Of a stretch of 64,000 bases of DNA, positions 29,845-37,890 are shown one piece after another. The stretch lies in the NCBI RefSeq assembly GCF_040499845.1, contig NZ_CP159342.1, positions 5,270,001-5,334,000 on the forward strand, written 5' to 3'. Source of the DNA: Micromonospora sp. CCTCC AA 2012012. GTDB taxonomy: Bacteria; Actinomycetota; Actinomycetes; Mycobacteriales; Micromonosporaceae. The notes beneath the pieces were generated by a model. It did not search any database. It saw only the letters and a program-made list of their open reading frames with translations, and was not told where the DNA came from. Numbering within the stretch: the first letter of the stretch is position 1; every line of letters starts with the position of its first letter. The position numbers were made by a program, and so were the translations under genes.

Positions 29845-29877
29845 CGGCCGCGTTCCCCGCCACGGGGTACGCGGCCG
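29845..29877 (+). terminator. Hairpin after parB
   Basis: CGGCCGCGT / ACGCGGCCG outer arms and CCCC/GGGG inner pairing with one T-T mismatch, 20 bases after the parB stop. Confidence 0.5.
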
Positions 29878-30075
29878 ATCCGTTTCCCGGCCCCGAGGCC
29901 GGATCGGCGGATCTGCCCTCGCCGGTCCACGTGGAAGTAAGGGCGGGTCGGGCACACCACGAGCCTCGTGCCCTCGCCCCCCGTGATCCCGTGACCGGTC
30001 GGCGGTAGCCGTCTGGGAGGGGCAGCAATGACTGACCACACTGGGGCTGCCCAGTGCCGTTTCCTGACCGCCCTC

Positions 30076-30089
30076 GTTTCACGTGAAAC
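30076..30089. other. parS site 3, centre of a 32-bp palindrome
   Basis: GTTTCACGTGAAAC is extended on both sides to a perfect 32-bp palindrome (30067-30098) with ACCGCCCTC / GAGGGCGGT flanks. Confidence 0.93.
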
Positions 30090-30574
30090 GAGGGCGGTGG
30101 TGGTAGCGGACGGAACCTCAGCTCCAACGCCCGGCCTGGGAGGCCGAGCAGGTCTGCCGAGGTTGCCGAAGGGGCGGACTGCGGATCTCCGTCAGTCGCC
30201 CGAGACGGGATTCAGGAACGGCCGTCCGGCTTCGGGCGAGGCGGTCGCCCCGTGCTCCTTACGGCTGGACAGCCGACGCTCGCCACCCCGGCTCAGTGGG
30301 CTCCTACCCCGAATCGGACCGCTCCGCCGATCATCTGCGGCACGTCGAGCGGACGTGCCGCAGGCGGAAGGTTCTGCCTCGAACGAGGGGGCGGGGCCGT
30401 ACCGCCGAGCGATCGGCATGCCAGGCGGTTGTGGTGATCCCAGCCTTTGTCGAAAGACGCGGCGGAGGGCCGACACGATCACGGGCGACACCAAGACCCC
30501 GAAGAAGCCGACCGCAGAGCACCCGGCGAGAGGACGAGTCCCGGAGGTGATCGGGCACTTTCGGCCGCCAGCGC

Positions 30575-30742
30575 GGATCACGACCGCCCCGGTTGATCAC
30601 GATCACCCCGCCACCGGGATGGCGACCGCCCCAGTCGATCACGGACACCCCGTCACCAGGATCACGGCCGCCCCGGTTGATCACGAACGCCCCGTCACCG
30701 GGATGACGACCGCCCCGGTTGATCACGAACACCCTGTCGCCG
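30575..30742. repeat. Tandem repeat, 4 x 42 bp
   Basis: Units at 30575-30616, 30617-30658, 30659-30700 and 30701-30742, each starting GGAT and containing CGCCCC, a TGATCACG-like core and a GTCACC-like end, with a few substitutions per unit. The period is a multiple of three, so a 14-residue repeat (APVDHxHPxTxxT) can be read on the plus strand and an INRGGRxPGDG type on the minus strand. No start signal supports either. Confidence 0.9.
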
Positions 30743-31003
30743 GGGCGAAGTGACGCTCCGCTGAGACGGGTCATACCCGGTTCTTGAGCCCGCCTGACGG
30801 GCCCTGGACGCGTGGGCGCAAGTGCGGGCACGCCCGTGGTCTCCCGAACCGGCAGCGCGCCCTCCTCGTCGTGCTGAGGCCCTGACACCACTGGCGACGC
30901 TCACGCTTAGGCATGGCCATCATCACGCGCGCCACTGGCACGCGAACTGAAGTGAGCTGATCCGGGCGGCCGAGGTCACGAGTAGAGCCCGCTTGCCAGC
31001 ATG

Positions 31004-31017
31004 GTTTCACGTGGAAC
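31004..31017. other. parS site 4 (one mismatch)
   Basis: GTTTCACGTGGAAC, differing from the palindrome at one position, a variant common in actinobacteria. Confidence 0.85.
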
Positions 31018-31212
31018 AGAGGCGCCTACGCGACGCGAGCATCGGTGGCGCCCGGTCGAATAAGGCGACGAGCACTACTGCCAGCGGGAAGGTCGAGTGT
31101 TGTGGGGATCCTCCACCCAGAGACAGGGAGGGCACGTCCCCAACCACCCTTGGCCGGCCACCCCTGCTGTCGGCTGGCCACCCGCGCCCGTGCTCGCGGA
31201 GCTGCCTCCGTA

Positions 31213-31323
31213 GGTCTGGCATTCGCTGACGACTACTACGACGAGATCAGCCGTGGCTGCAAAGAGCCACTGCTCGCCGCCCGGCCCGGCGACTGGGTCC
31301 TCGACGTGGGCTGCGGCAGAGCA
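31213..31323 (+). pseudogene. Relic of a SAM-dependent methyltransferase
   Basis: About 36 codons read LAFADDYYDEISRG ... PGDWVLDVGCGRA, matching the N-terminal edge and motif I (DVGCG) of class I methyltransferases. The frame on both sides is arginine-rich and unlike the family, and there is no ribosome binding site. This looks like a short surviving piece of a decayed gene. Confidence 0.5.
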
Positions 31324-31485
31324 CGGAAGGGAGACTCCACCGGTTGCGGTTCTGCCCAGCGAGGGCCGAACGGCCGTTGGTTCCGCCCCTCCCGGACCGC
31401 CGGCTTGAACAGAGGCAACTCTTCGTTCCCGACAACCAGCTCCCGCAGCCATGGGGTAGAGGTAGCGCCCAGCCGCTCCCGTCGT

Positions 31486-31499
31486 GTTCCACGTGAAAC
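31486..31499. other. parS site 5 (one mismatch)
   Basis: GTTCCACGTGAAAC, the mirror variant of site 4. Confidence 0.85.
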
Positions 31500-31686
31500 G
31501 ACCGGGACTCCCAGGCGTGGACCCGGGTTGGGCCAACCACTCGGTCCGGCACCACGCCGCTGCCGGAACCGGCATCGGTGGGCCCTCGGCCCGCAGTCTC
31601 GGTGTCAAGATTTCACGTCCCGGGCAGTGCCGATCTCGGACTCGGTCGTTAGAAAGTGAGGGCCCGCCCGAAAGCCCCACCGGAGT

Positions 31687-31842
31687 TGTGGACGACCGGA
31701 CGGGACCGCCCCCAGTTATCCACAGCGGTTTTCCACAGGCCACCCTCGTTTCACGTGAAACCCCGCGTGAAAGAGCCCACTGACCTGTGGATGACGCGGT
31801 GTGGTGGTGATCTCAGCACCCTGTGGACAACCTCGTGGACAA
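31687..31842. promoter_or_regulatory. DnaA-box cluster downstream of parB
   Basis: Six box-like 9-mers: TGTGGACGA (31687), TTATCCACA (31716, perfect), TTTTCCACA (31729), TGTGGATGA (31786), TGTGGACAA (31822, perfect) and CGTGGACAA (31834). parS site 6 lies among them. The cluster is about 11.3 kb from oriC. Confidence 0.6.
31748..31761. other. parS site 6 (perfect)
   Basis: GTTTCACGTGAAAC, lying inside the DnaA-box cluster ahead of the HIT-like gene. Confidence 0.93.
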
Positions 31843-31936
31843 GGCCCGAACCCGGCCGATCCCAGTCGTGCGTTCCGGCATCCCGAAGCTAATTCAGGTA
31901 GGGACAGCCGTCGCCGTCTCGGTTAGGGTCAGCGTC

Positions 31937-32725
31937 GTGCAGGACACCCCTCCCTCAGTTCCAGACTTCACTCAATGGCCCTCCTTCCCCTTCGAGGGCG
32001 ACCTCCGCGTCAAGAAGCTCGACGATCCGGTCCCGGTGGAACCTCCCCGTCGGGGTGAGGAAGATCGGGAGTGCACCGCGTGCAACGCCCCCGACGAGGC
32101 GTACATCTGGGTGGGCGAGCGGTGGCGGGTCCGCGCGATGGACCGGCCGACCGGCCTGCCGATGGTGCTCATCCTCGAATCCCGGTCTCACCTGGACCTG
32201 GGCGACCTGCCGAACCTCCTCGCCGCCGAACTCGGCGTGATGACGGTGCGGCTGGAGCGCGCGATCCGCTCACTCGACGGGGTGGCCCGGGTACACGTCA
32301 ACCGCTGGGGTGACGGCTCGGCTCACCTGCACATGTGGTTCCTCGCCCGGCCGTACGGGCGGCTTCAGCTGCGCGGGACCTTCCTCTCCCTGTGGGACTC
32401 GATCCTGCCGCCCATCTCCGAGTCCCAGTGGCGGGAGAACCTCGCGATGGTCGCCGCCTGGCTGGCCGAGTTCGGTGGCCGACCCTTGGCGGAGCCGCCG
32501 CGCATCCAGTGGCAGGCACCGTCGAGTCTCTCCTCAGCGCCGGCAGCGGAAGCCGACGTCGTCGACGACGAGCCGGTGTCCGTGATCGAAGCGGCCGAGG
32601 AGATCCCCGAGCCGGAGCCCGAGTACGACAGCGCGAACGACACCGGCGACCTGGACGAGGGCGACGGGTCGGACGAGGGCGACACCGACGGGGAGAACCG
32701 GCCTCAGGGAAAGCCGGCGAACTGA
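31937..32725 (+). CDS. HIT-like domain protein with acidic tail
   Basis: This is a 262-residue protein. A CxxC pair (ECTACN) near residue 55, a WRVRAMDRPTGLPMVL strand region and GDGSAHLHMWFLARP near residue 140 resemble the histidine-triad / GalT-like fold. The triad HxHxH is incomplete (HLHMW), so hydrolase or transferase activity is doubtful. The last 60 residues are strongly acidic (Glu/Asp/Gly-rich). GTG 31937 is chosen because the conserved part follows. Cytoplasmic; function unknown. It is convergent with ddl. Confidence 0.75.
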   Translation: MQDTPPSVPDFTQWPSFPFEGDLRVKKLDDPVPVEPPRRGEEDRECTACNAPDEAYIWVGERWRVRAMDRPTGLPMVLILESRSHLDLGDLPNLLAAELGVMTVRLERAIRSLDGVARVHVNRWGDGSAHLHMWFLARPYGRLQLRGTFLSLWDSILPPISESQWRENLAMVAAWLAEFGGRPLAEPPRIQWQAPSSLSSAPAAEADVVDDEPVSVIEAAEEIPEPEPEYDSANDTGDLDEGDGSDEGDTDGENRPQGKPAN

Positions 32726-32837
32726 GCTGACGCCGCCGGCGACCGAACGGCGGCCGGTCCGGGATCCAGGCCCCTGCGCACGCTCGACCCCGGTGACAGC
32801 GGCGGTGGCGGCCAGGGGCGCGAGGACCGCCGACACC

Positions 32838-32863
32838 GGCCCGAGCCACCCGAGGCTCGGGCC
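32838..32863. terminator. Bidirectional hairpin between HIT-like gene and ddl
   Basis: Perfect 10-bp arms GGCCCGAGCC / GGCTCGGGCC with a six-base loop in the 215-bp convergent gap. A short direct repeat GACGGCGGAACCGTCA occurs twice at about 32908-32943. Confidence 0.5.
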
Positions 32864-32940
32864 ACGCGGACGAGCAGCCTGGAAGGCGATCGGACCGGCC
32901 GACGCCGAGGACGGCGGAACCGTCAGCGACGGCGGAACCG

Positions 32941-33939
32941 TCAGGGGCGGCGAGCTGCCGCGCGGGTGACCAGCGAGCCGAGGAGCCGGCCGAGGTCCAG
33001 CCCGGCTGCCTGGACCGCGAGCGGCAGCAGGGACGTCTCCGTCATGCCCGGGGAGACGTTCACCTCCAGCACGTGCGGCTGCCCGGCCGCGTCGACGATC
33101 AGATCCACCCGGGACAGGTCCCGCAGGCCGAGCGCCCGGTGGGCGGCGAGGGCCACCTCCGCCACCCGTGCGGTCACGTCGGCGTCCAGCCGCGCGGGGG
33201 CGTGCCAGGTGGTCCGGCCGGCGGTGTAGCGGGCGGCGTAGTCGTAGACGCCGTTGCGGGGGACGATCTCCACCGGCGGGAGCGCCTGCGGGCCGTCGCC
33301 GAGGTCCACCACGGAGACCGCCACGTCCATGCCCGGCACGTAACGCTCGACGAGAGCGGTCTGGTCGTACGCGAAGCAGCCGACCATCGCGGCCGGGAGT
33401 GACCCGGCGTCCCGGACCACCGCGGCGCCCAGGCCGGAGCCGCCCTGCGCCGGCTTCACCATCAGCGGCAGGCCGAGGCGGTCGACGATGCGGTCCAGCA
33501 CCGCCACCGCGCCGAGTTCCGAGAACCGGTCGTGCGGCAGGGCCACCCAGTCCGGGGTGGGGATGCCGGCCTCCCGGAGCACCGCCTTCGCCGACGGCTT
33601 GTCCCAGGCGAGTCGGGACGCCCGGGCGTCGCAGCCGACGTAGGGGACGTCGCAGAGGTCGAGGACGCCGCGCAGCGAGCCGTCCTCGCCGGTGGCGCCG
33701 TGCAGGGCGATCACCACCGCGTCGGGCGGGTCGGCCGCGAGCGCGGGCAGCAGCGCCACGTCCGCGTCCCGCAGCTCGGCCTCCACGCCGACCGCCCGCA
33801 GGGCGTCGAGCACGCGCCGGCCGGAGCGGAGCGAGACGTCCCGCTCGTAGGAGAGCCCACCGGCGAGGACCAGCACGTGCAGGTCGGTGGTGACGGCGGG
33901 ACCGGTCATGGGATTCGGTGCGGTGGAGCTGACAGCCAT
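32941..33939 (-). CDS. ddl: D-alanine--D-alanine ligase family protein
   Basis: This 332-residue ATP-grasp enzyme should join two D-alanines for peptidoglycan precursors. Motifs are LAGGLSYERDVSLRSG (N-terminal Gly-rich), ALHGATGEDG, MVKPAQGGSGLG, the omega-loop YDYAARYTAG and HVLEVNVSPGMTETS. The Tyr-containing omega-loop fits D-Ala rather than D-lactate. The start lies within an Ala/Ser-rich N-terminus, so M11 is also possible. This may be a second Ddl-type protein in the genome; that cannot be checked here. Confidence 0.85.
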   Translation of the reverse strand: MAVSSTAPNPMTGPAVTTDLHVLVLAGGLSYERDVSLRSGRRVLDALRAVGVEAELRDADVALLPALAADPPDAVVIALHGATGEDGSLRGVLDLCDVPYVGCDARASRLAWDKPSAKAVLREAGIPTPDWVALPHDRFSELGAVAVLDRIVDRLGLPLMVKPAQGGSGLGAAVVRDAGSLPAAMVGCFAYDQTALVERYVPGMDVAVSVVDLGDGPQALPPVEIVPRNGVYDYAARYTAGRTTWHAPARLDADVTARVAEVALAAHRALGLRDLSRVDLIVDAAGQPHVLEVNVSPGMTETSLLPLAVQAAGLDLGRLLGSLVTRAAARRP

Positions 33940-33946
33940 GCGGGAA

Positions 33947-35260
33947 TCATGCCAAGTCGGGTCCGGGCGCGTCGGAGCCGCCCTGGCGCCGCCGTGGACC
34001 GGGACCGCCCACCGCGCCGAAGACCCGGCGCATGGCGATGTCCTGCTCCATCACGCCGGCCAGCCGGCGGACGCCCTCCCGGATCCGCTCCGGCGACGGG
34101 AAGGAGAAGTTCAACCGCATGTTGCCCGTACCGGTGCCGTCGGCATAGAAGCCGGTGCCGGGCACGTAGGCCACCCGGGCGGCGATGGCCCGGGGCATCA
34201 TCGCCTTCGAGTCGAGGCCGTCGGGCAGGGTCGCCCAGACGAAGAGCCCACCGCCGGGAGTGGTCCAGGTGGTGCCCGCCGGCATCAGGTCCGCCATGGC
34301 GTCGAGCAGCGCGTCGCGGCGCTCGCGGTAGACCTCCCGGTAGACCTTGAGCTGCTGCCGCCACGGCATGGTGCTCAGGTACGTCGAGACGGCCGCCTGG
34401 GCGTATCCGCTGGGGCAGAGGATCTGTGCCTCGCTGGCGATCACCAGCTTGTCGCGGACCGCGTGCGGCGCGAGGATCCACCCCACCCGCAGGCCGGGGG
34501 CGAAGGTCTTGGAGAAGGTGCTGAGATAGAAGACGCCGTCGCGGCGGCGGGCGCGCAGCGGCTTCGGGGCCTCACCCTCGAAACCGAGCTGACCGTACGG
34601 GTCGTCCTCCACCACCAGCAGGCCGGCGCGCTCGCAGATGTCGAGCACCCGCTCCCGCCGCTCCTCGCTCAACGTCACGCCGGTCGGGTTCTGGTAGGTC
34701 GGGATGGTGTAGAGGAACTTCACCCGCCGTCCCGCCCGGGCGAGGTCGGCGATGGCTGCCTCCAGCGCCTCCGGGACGAGCCCGTCGTCGTCCATCGGCA
34801 CGTGCACGACCTGCGCCTGGGCGGCCTGGAACACGCCGAGTGCGCCGACGTAGGTCGGGCCCTCGGCGAGCACCACGTCACCCGGATCGAGGAAGAGCCG
34901 GGCCACCAGGTCCAGCGCCTGCTGGCCGCCGACGGTGACCACCACGTCCTCCGGGGAGGCGCCGCAGGACGCGTCGATCCCGGAGAGGGACATCACCTCG
35001 CAGATCCGCTCACGCAGCTCCAGGGTGCCCTGGCCGATGCCGTACTGGAGGGTGGTGGCACCGTGCTCGGAGCCGAGCCGGCCGAGCATCTCGCCGACCG
35101 CGTCGAGCGGGAGCGCGGCGATGTAGGGGGCCCCACCGGCGAGCGACACGACCTCCGGCCGGCTGGCCACCGCGAAGAGCGCCCGGATCTCGGAGGCGGT
35201 CATCCCCCGGACCCGCCGGGCGTACCGGTCGGTGTAGTCGTCGAGTGTCGTGCCGGTCAT
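33947..35260 (-). CDS. PLP-dependent aminotransferase (class I/II)
   Basis: This is a 437-residue fold-type I enzyme. The PLP lysine lies in STFSKTFAPGLRVGW. The Asp of VVEDDPYGQL, the IPTYQNPTGV strand and NFSFPSPERI near the C-terminus mark an aminoadipate/valine-pyruvate-type aminotransferase (LysN/AvtA-like). There is no GntR-type HTH, so it is not a MocR regulator. ATG 35260 follows GAGGTGATG. It is divergent from the GNAT gene and upstream of ddl. The amino-acid substrate is not determined. Confidence 0.9.
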   Translation of the reverse strand: MTGTTLDDYTDRYARRVRGMTASEIRALFAVASRPEVVSLAGGAPYIAALPLDAVGEMLGRLGSEHGATTLQYGIGQGTLELRERICEVMSLSGIDASCGASPEDVVVTVGGQQALDLVARLFLDPGDVVLAEGPTYVGALGVFQAAQAQVVHVPMDDDGLVPEALEAAIADLARAGRRVKFLYTIPTYQNPTGVTLSEERRERVLDICERAGLLVVEDDPYGQLGFEGEAPKPLRARRRDGVFYLSTFSKTFAPGLRVGWILAPHAVRDKLVIASEAQILCPSGYAQAAVSTYLSTMPWRQQLKVYREVYRERRDALLDAMADLMPAGTTWTTPGGGLFVWATLPDGLDSKAMMPRAIAARVAYVPGTGFYADGTGTGNMRLNFSFPSPERIREGVRRLAGVMEQDIAMRRVFGAVGGPGPRRRQGGSDAPGPDLA

Positions 35261-35553
35261 GACATCACCTCGATCAGGTGTCGGCGGGCCTGCCGCTCGG
35301 TGTGGTACCCGCGGGGCCGGCAACCATGGCGGCGCGCGGACACCGGTTGCTCGATGGTAGTCCGCCCCGGCCTGGAACGTCCCCACGCCGTGAGGTTCTT
35401 CCACATCCCGGACCGCCGTCACCGGCTCGGGTGGGCATTCGCGCGTCCCCTCCCGTACGGTCCGGTTGCGGCGTACCATCGCTCGTCGGGGGCAGGAAAG
35501 CGGTGCCGGGCCGTGGTGGTTTCCCCTCCGAGCCTAGTTGTGGGGATGCGCTG

Positions 35554-36219
35554 ATGTCGCGACGTCTGGTCAGTCTGACCCTCGACACCCTCGAAGACCT
35601 GCCCCGCCCGTGCCGGCAGTGCGTCTACTGGGAGCTGGATCCCGTCTCCGCCGACCGTGCCTGCGCCGCCGGCGACCCCGGGTTGGAGAAGGAGGCGTGG
35701 GTCTCCCAGACGCTGCTGGAGTGGGGTTCCTGCGGCAAGCTGGCGTACGTCGACGGCATGCCCGCCGGTTTCGTCATGTACGCCCCGCCGGCCTACGTGC
35801 CCCGCTCGATGGCCTTTCCGACCTCGCCGGTCTCCGCCGACGCCGCGCTGCTGATGACCGCCAACGTGGTGCCCGCCTTCGCCGGTGGCGGCCTGGGCCG
35901 GATGCTGGTGCAGGGCGTCGCCCGGGACCTCACCAAACGGGGCATCAAGGCGATCGAGGCGTTCGGGGACGCGAAGTTCGGCGACGGTGACGACCCGACC
36001 CGCGCCTGCGTCGCCCCGGCCGACTTCTTCCTCTCGGTGGGCTTCAAGACGGTCCGCCCGCACCCCCGCTTCCCGCGCCTGCGGCTGGAGCTGCGCACCG
36101 CGCTGAGCTGGAAGTCGGACGTCGAGTACGCGCTGGAGAAGCTGCTCGGTTCGATGAGCCCCGAGACGCTGCTCCGGCCGGTCCGCCCGGCCCCGGCGAC
36201 CCGCTCGACGGCCGGCTGA
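35554..36219 (+). CDS. GNAT-family N-acetyltransferase
   Basis: This 221-residue protein carries a Cys-rich N-terminus (PCRQCVYWELDP) and a GNAT core with MTANVVPAFAGGGLGRML, the acetyl-CoA-binding loop. ATG 35554 begins the conserved sequence; the upstream extension is low quality. A GNAT protein of this type is regularly found next to parB/cwlM in actinobacteria. The acceptor is unknown. It ends four bases from the convergent cwlM stop. Confidence 0.85.
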   Translation: MSRRLVSLTLDTLEDLPRPCRQCVYWELDPVSADRACAAGDPGLEKEAWVSQTLLEWGSCGKLAYVDGMPAGFVMYAPPAYVPRSMAFPTSPVSADAALLMTANVVPAFAGGGLGRMLVQGVARDLTKRGIKAIEAFGDAKFGDGDDPTRACVAPADFFLSVGFKTVRPHPRFPRLRLELRTALSWKSDVEYALEKLLGSMSPETLLRPVRPAPATRSTAG

Positions 36220-36223
36220 GCGG

Positions 36224-37384
36224 TCAGCCGGTCCGGGTGCCGGCGGCCACCACCGCCCGCAGCTCGCTCACGTCGATCGAGCCGGTCGGCACGTCCCGCT
36301 CGATCGGGAAGTACATCCGCTGCACGGCGGCGACGATCGCCTCGACCACCCGGTCGCGGAACCTCGGGTCGACCAGCCGACCCCGGTCCTCCGGGGAGGT
36401 CAGGTAGCCGACCTCGACCCGTACCGCCGGCATCTTCGTCAGCCGGAGCAGGTCCCAGGCCTTGGCGTGGGTACGGCAGTCGCGCAGCCCGGTCCGCGCC
36501 ACGATCTCCCGCTGCACCAGCCCGGCCAGCCGTTCGCCGGTGGCCGAGGTGACCCCGTTGTCGGTGCCGTAGTGGTAGGTCGCCACCCCGTTGGCGGCCG
36601 GGTTGGCGTGCCCGTCGGTGTGCAGCGAGATGAACACGTCGGCGCCGAGGGAGTTGGCGAGCTGCGCCCGGTCGGCGTCCGGGAGGCAGGTCTGCGGGGC
36701 CGGGCCGCGGGTGAGCTGCACCCGCACCCCGGCGGCGGCGAGCCGCCCCTCCAGCCGGCTGGCCAGGTCGTGCACCAGGTCCGCCTCGATCCAGCGCAGC
36801 GGCCCGTCCGGCACCACCATGCCCGGGTCGGTGCCGCCGTGCCCCGGGTCGATCACCACGGTGCGGCCGACGAGGGCCGGCCCGGCCTGTCGGATCGCGT
36901 CGGACTCGCGCAGCCACTGGGGTCGCCCGCCGACCACCTTCCGACCGAGGCGACGCAGTGCGCCCATGGTGTGCGGGCCGCAGGAACCGTCCGGTTTGAG
37001 GCCCATCTCCCGCTGGAACTGGGCGACCGCCCGGGCGGTACGGACGCCGTAGACGGCGTCGGCGCGTCCGGTGTCGTACCCCATCTCCAGGAGCCGTTCC
37101 TGGAGCGAGCGGACGTCCTCGCCGATGAGCGGCTCGGGCACCGCGTGGTAGAGGGTGCGGGCGCCGAGCCGCCAGCGGGCGGCGTCCAGGGCCTGCCAGG
37201 TCTCGGTACCGACCCGGCCGTCCACGCTGAGCCCCCGGGACTGCTGGAAGGCGCGGACGGCGCGTTCCGTCGCGGCGTCGAAGTCGTCGCCGTGGCCGTC
37301 GGGCGGGAGCAGGTCGAGGCCGGTGAGGACGGTACGGATCTCGGTCACCGCGGGTCCCCGGTCACCGGGTCGGATCGGACGCAC
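36224..37384 (-). CDS. cwlM: Peptidoglycan-binding / N-acetylmuramoyl-L-alanine amidase-like protein (CwlM)
   Basis: This 386-residue protein has two PG_binding_1 domains (about 5-65 and 85-145) and an Amidase_3 domain (about 175-365). Zinc-ligand candidates are DPGHGG, the Glu of RWIEADL and SLHTDGH; the catalytic-type Glu lies in VEVGYL. No signal peptide is visible, as in mycobacterial CwlM, a cytoplasmic regulator of MurA. The trxB-trxA-cwlM order is the same as in mycobacteria. GTG 37384 follows GAGGGGG. Whether it cleaves wall or regulates precursor synthesis cannot be decided here. Confidence 0.88.
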   Translation of the reverse strand: MRPIRPGDRGPAVTEIRTVLTGLDLLPPDGHGDDFDAATERAVRAFQQSRGLSVDGRVGTETWQALDAARWRLGARTLYHAVPEPLIGEDVRSLQERLLEMGYDTGRADAVYGVRTARAVAQFQREMGLKPDGSCGPHTMGALRRLGRKVVGGRPQWLRESDAIRQAGPALVGRTVVIDPGHGGTDPGMVVPDGPLRWIEADLVHDLASRLEGRLAAAGVRVQLTRGPAPQTCLPDADRAQLANSLGADVFISLHTDGHANPAANGVATYHYGTDNGVTSATGERLAGLVQREIVARTGLRDCRTHAKAWDLLRLTKMPAVRVEVGYLTSPEDRGRLVDPRFRDRVVEAIVAAVQRMYFPIERDVPTGSIDVSELRAVVAAGTRTG

Positions 37385-37477
37385 GCACGACCCCCTCTGC
37401 TGCGGATGCTTACGGAGCGTATCGTGACCGCTCACCGATCGGCTCCAGGTTCGCGCAGGTCAGAGCCCGGAAAGACG

Positions 37478-37509
37478 GAACCCCGCGCCCGGGATCGGGC
37501 GCGGGGTTC
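37478..37509 (-). terminator. Terminator after trxA
   Basis: GAACCCCGCGCCC / GGGCGCGGGGTTC perfect 13-bp arms with a six-base loop, 18 bases after the trxA stop, followed on the minus strand by a T-rich stretch. Confidence 0.7.
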
Positions 37510-37527
37510 TCCAGGTGTACGTCGGCT

Positions 37528-37851
37528 CTACAGAGCGGACTCGATGAGCTTGACCAGCTCGCCCTTCGGCTTCGCCCCGGCGATCGACTGCACCGGCTCG
37601 CCGTTCTTGAAGACGGTGAGGGTCGGCACGGACATCACCCGGTAGGTCCGGGCGGTCTCGGGGTTCTCGTCGATGTTGAGCTTGACGATGCTGACCTGGT
37701 CACCCATCTCGCCGGCGATCTCCTCCAGCAGCGGCGACACCTTGCGGCACGGGCCGCACCACTCCGCCCAGAAGTCCACCAGGACCGGCTTGTCGGACTT
37801 CAGCACGTCGCTCGCGAAGCTCGCGTCGGTGACCGCCTTGGTTGCTCCCAC
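37528..37851 (-). CDS. trxA: Thioredoxin
   Basis: This 107-residue redox protein has the active site WAEWCGPCRK. The cis-Pro lies in VMSVPTL. It reduces protein disulfides using electrons from TrxB. GTG 37851 follows GGAGGAGGGG. It is 39 bases downstream of trxB, so one transcript is likely, ending at the hairpin that follows. Confidence 0.97.
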   Translation of the reverse strand: MGATKAVTDASFASDVLKSDKPVLVDFWAEWCGPCRKVSPLLEEIAGEMGDQVSIVKLNIDENPETARTYRVMSVPTLTVFKNGEPVQSIAGAKPKGELVKLIESAL

Positions 37852-37890
37852 TATGAACCCCTCCTCCGGGAACTGCTTCTTGAAGGTCTT

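Larger units (their letters stand above)
29826..31936. other. 2.1 kb gene-poor region downstream of parB
   Basis: No convincing complete gene. Candidate reading frames are Arg/Pro-rich and lack ribosome binding sites. It holds parS sites 3-6, a 4 x 42 bp tandem repeat (30575-30742), a 12-bp hairpin (CTGCGGCACGTC arms, 30335-30346 and 30352-30363), a methyltransferase relic and a DnaA-box cluster (31687-31842). It appears less uniformly GC-rich than the flanking genes. Confidence 0.7.

Noticed and set aside
29924..29937. GGTCCACGTGGAAG, parS-like
   Set aside because: Four mismatches from the consensus, more than in the six accepted sites.
30028..30753. 241-codon ORF covering parS site 3 and the minisatellite
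   Set aside because: Arg/Pro-rich, no ribosome binding site, includes a 32-bp palindrome and repeats; treated as non-coding.
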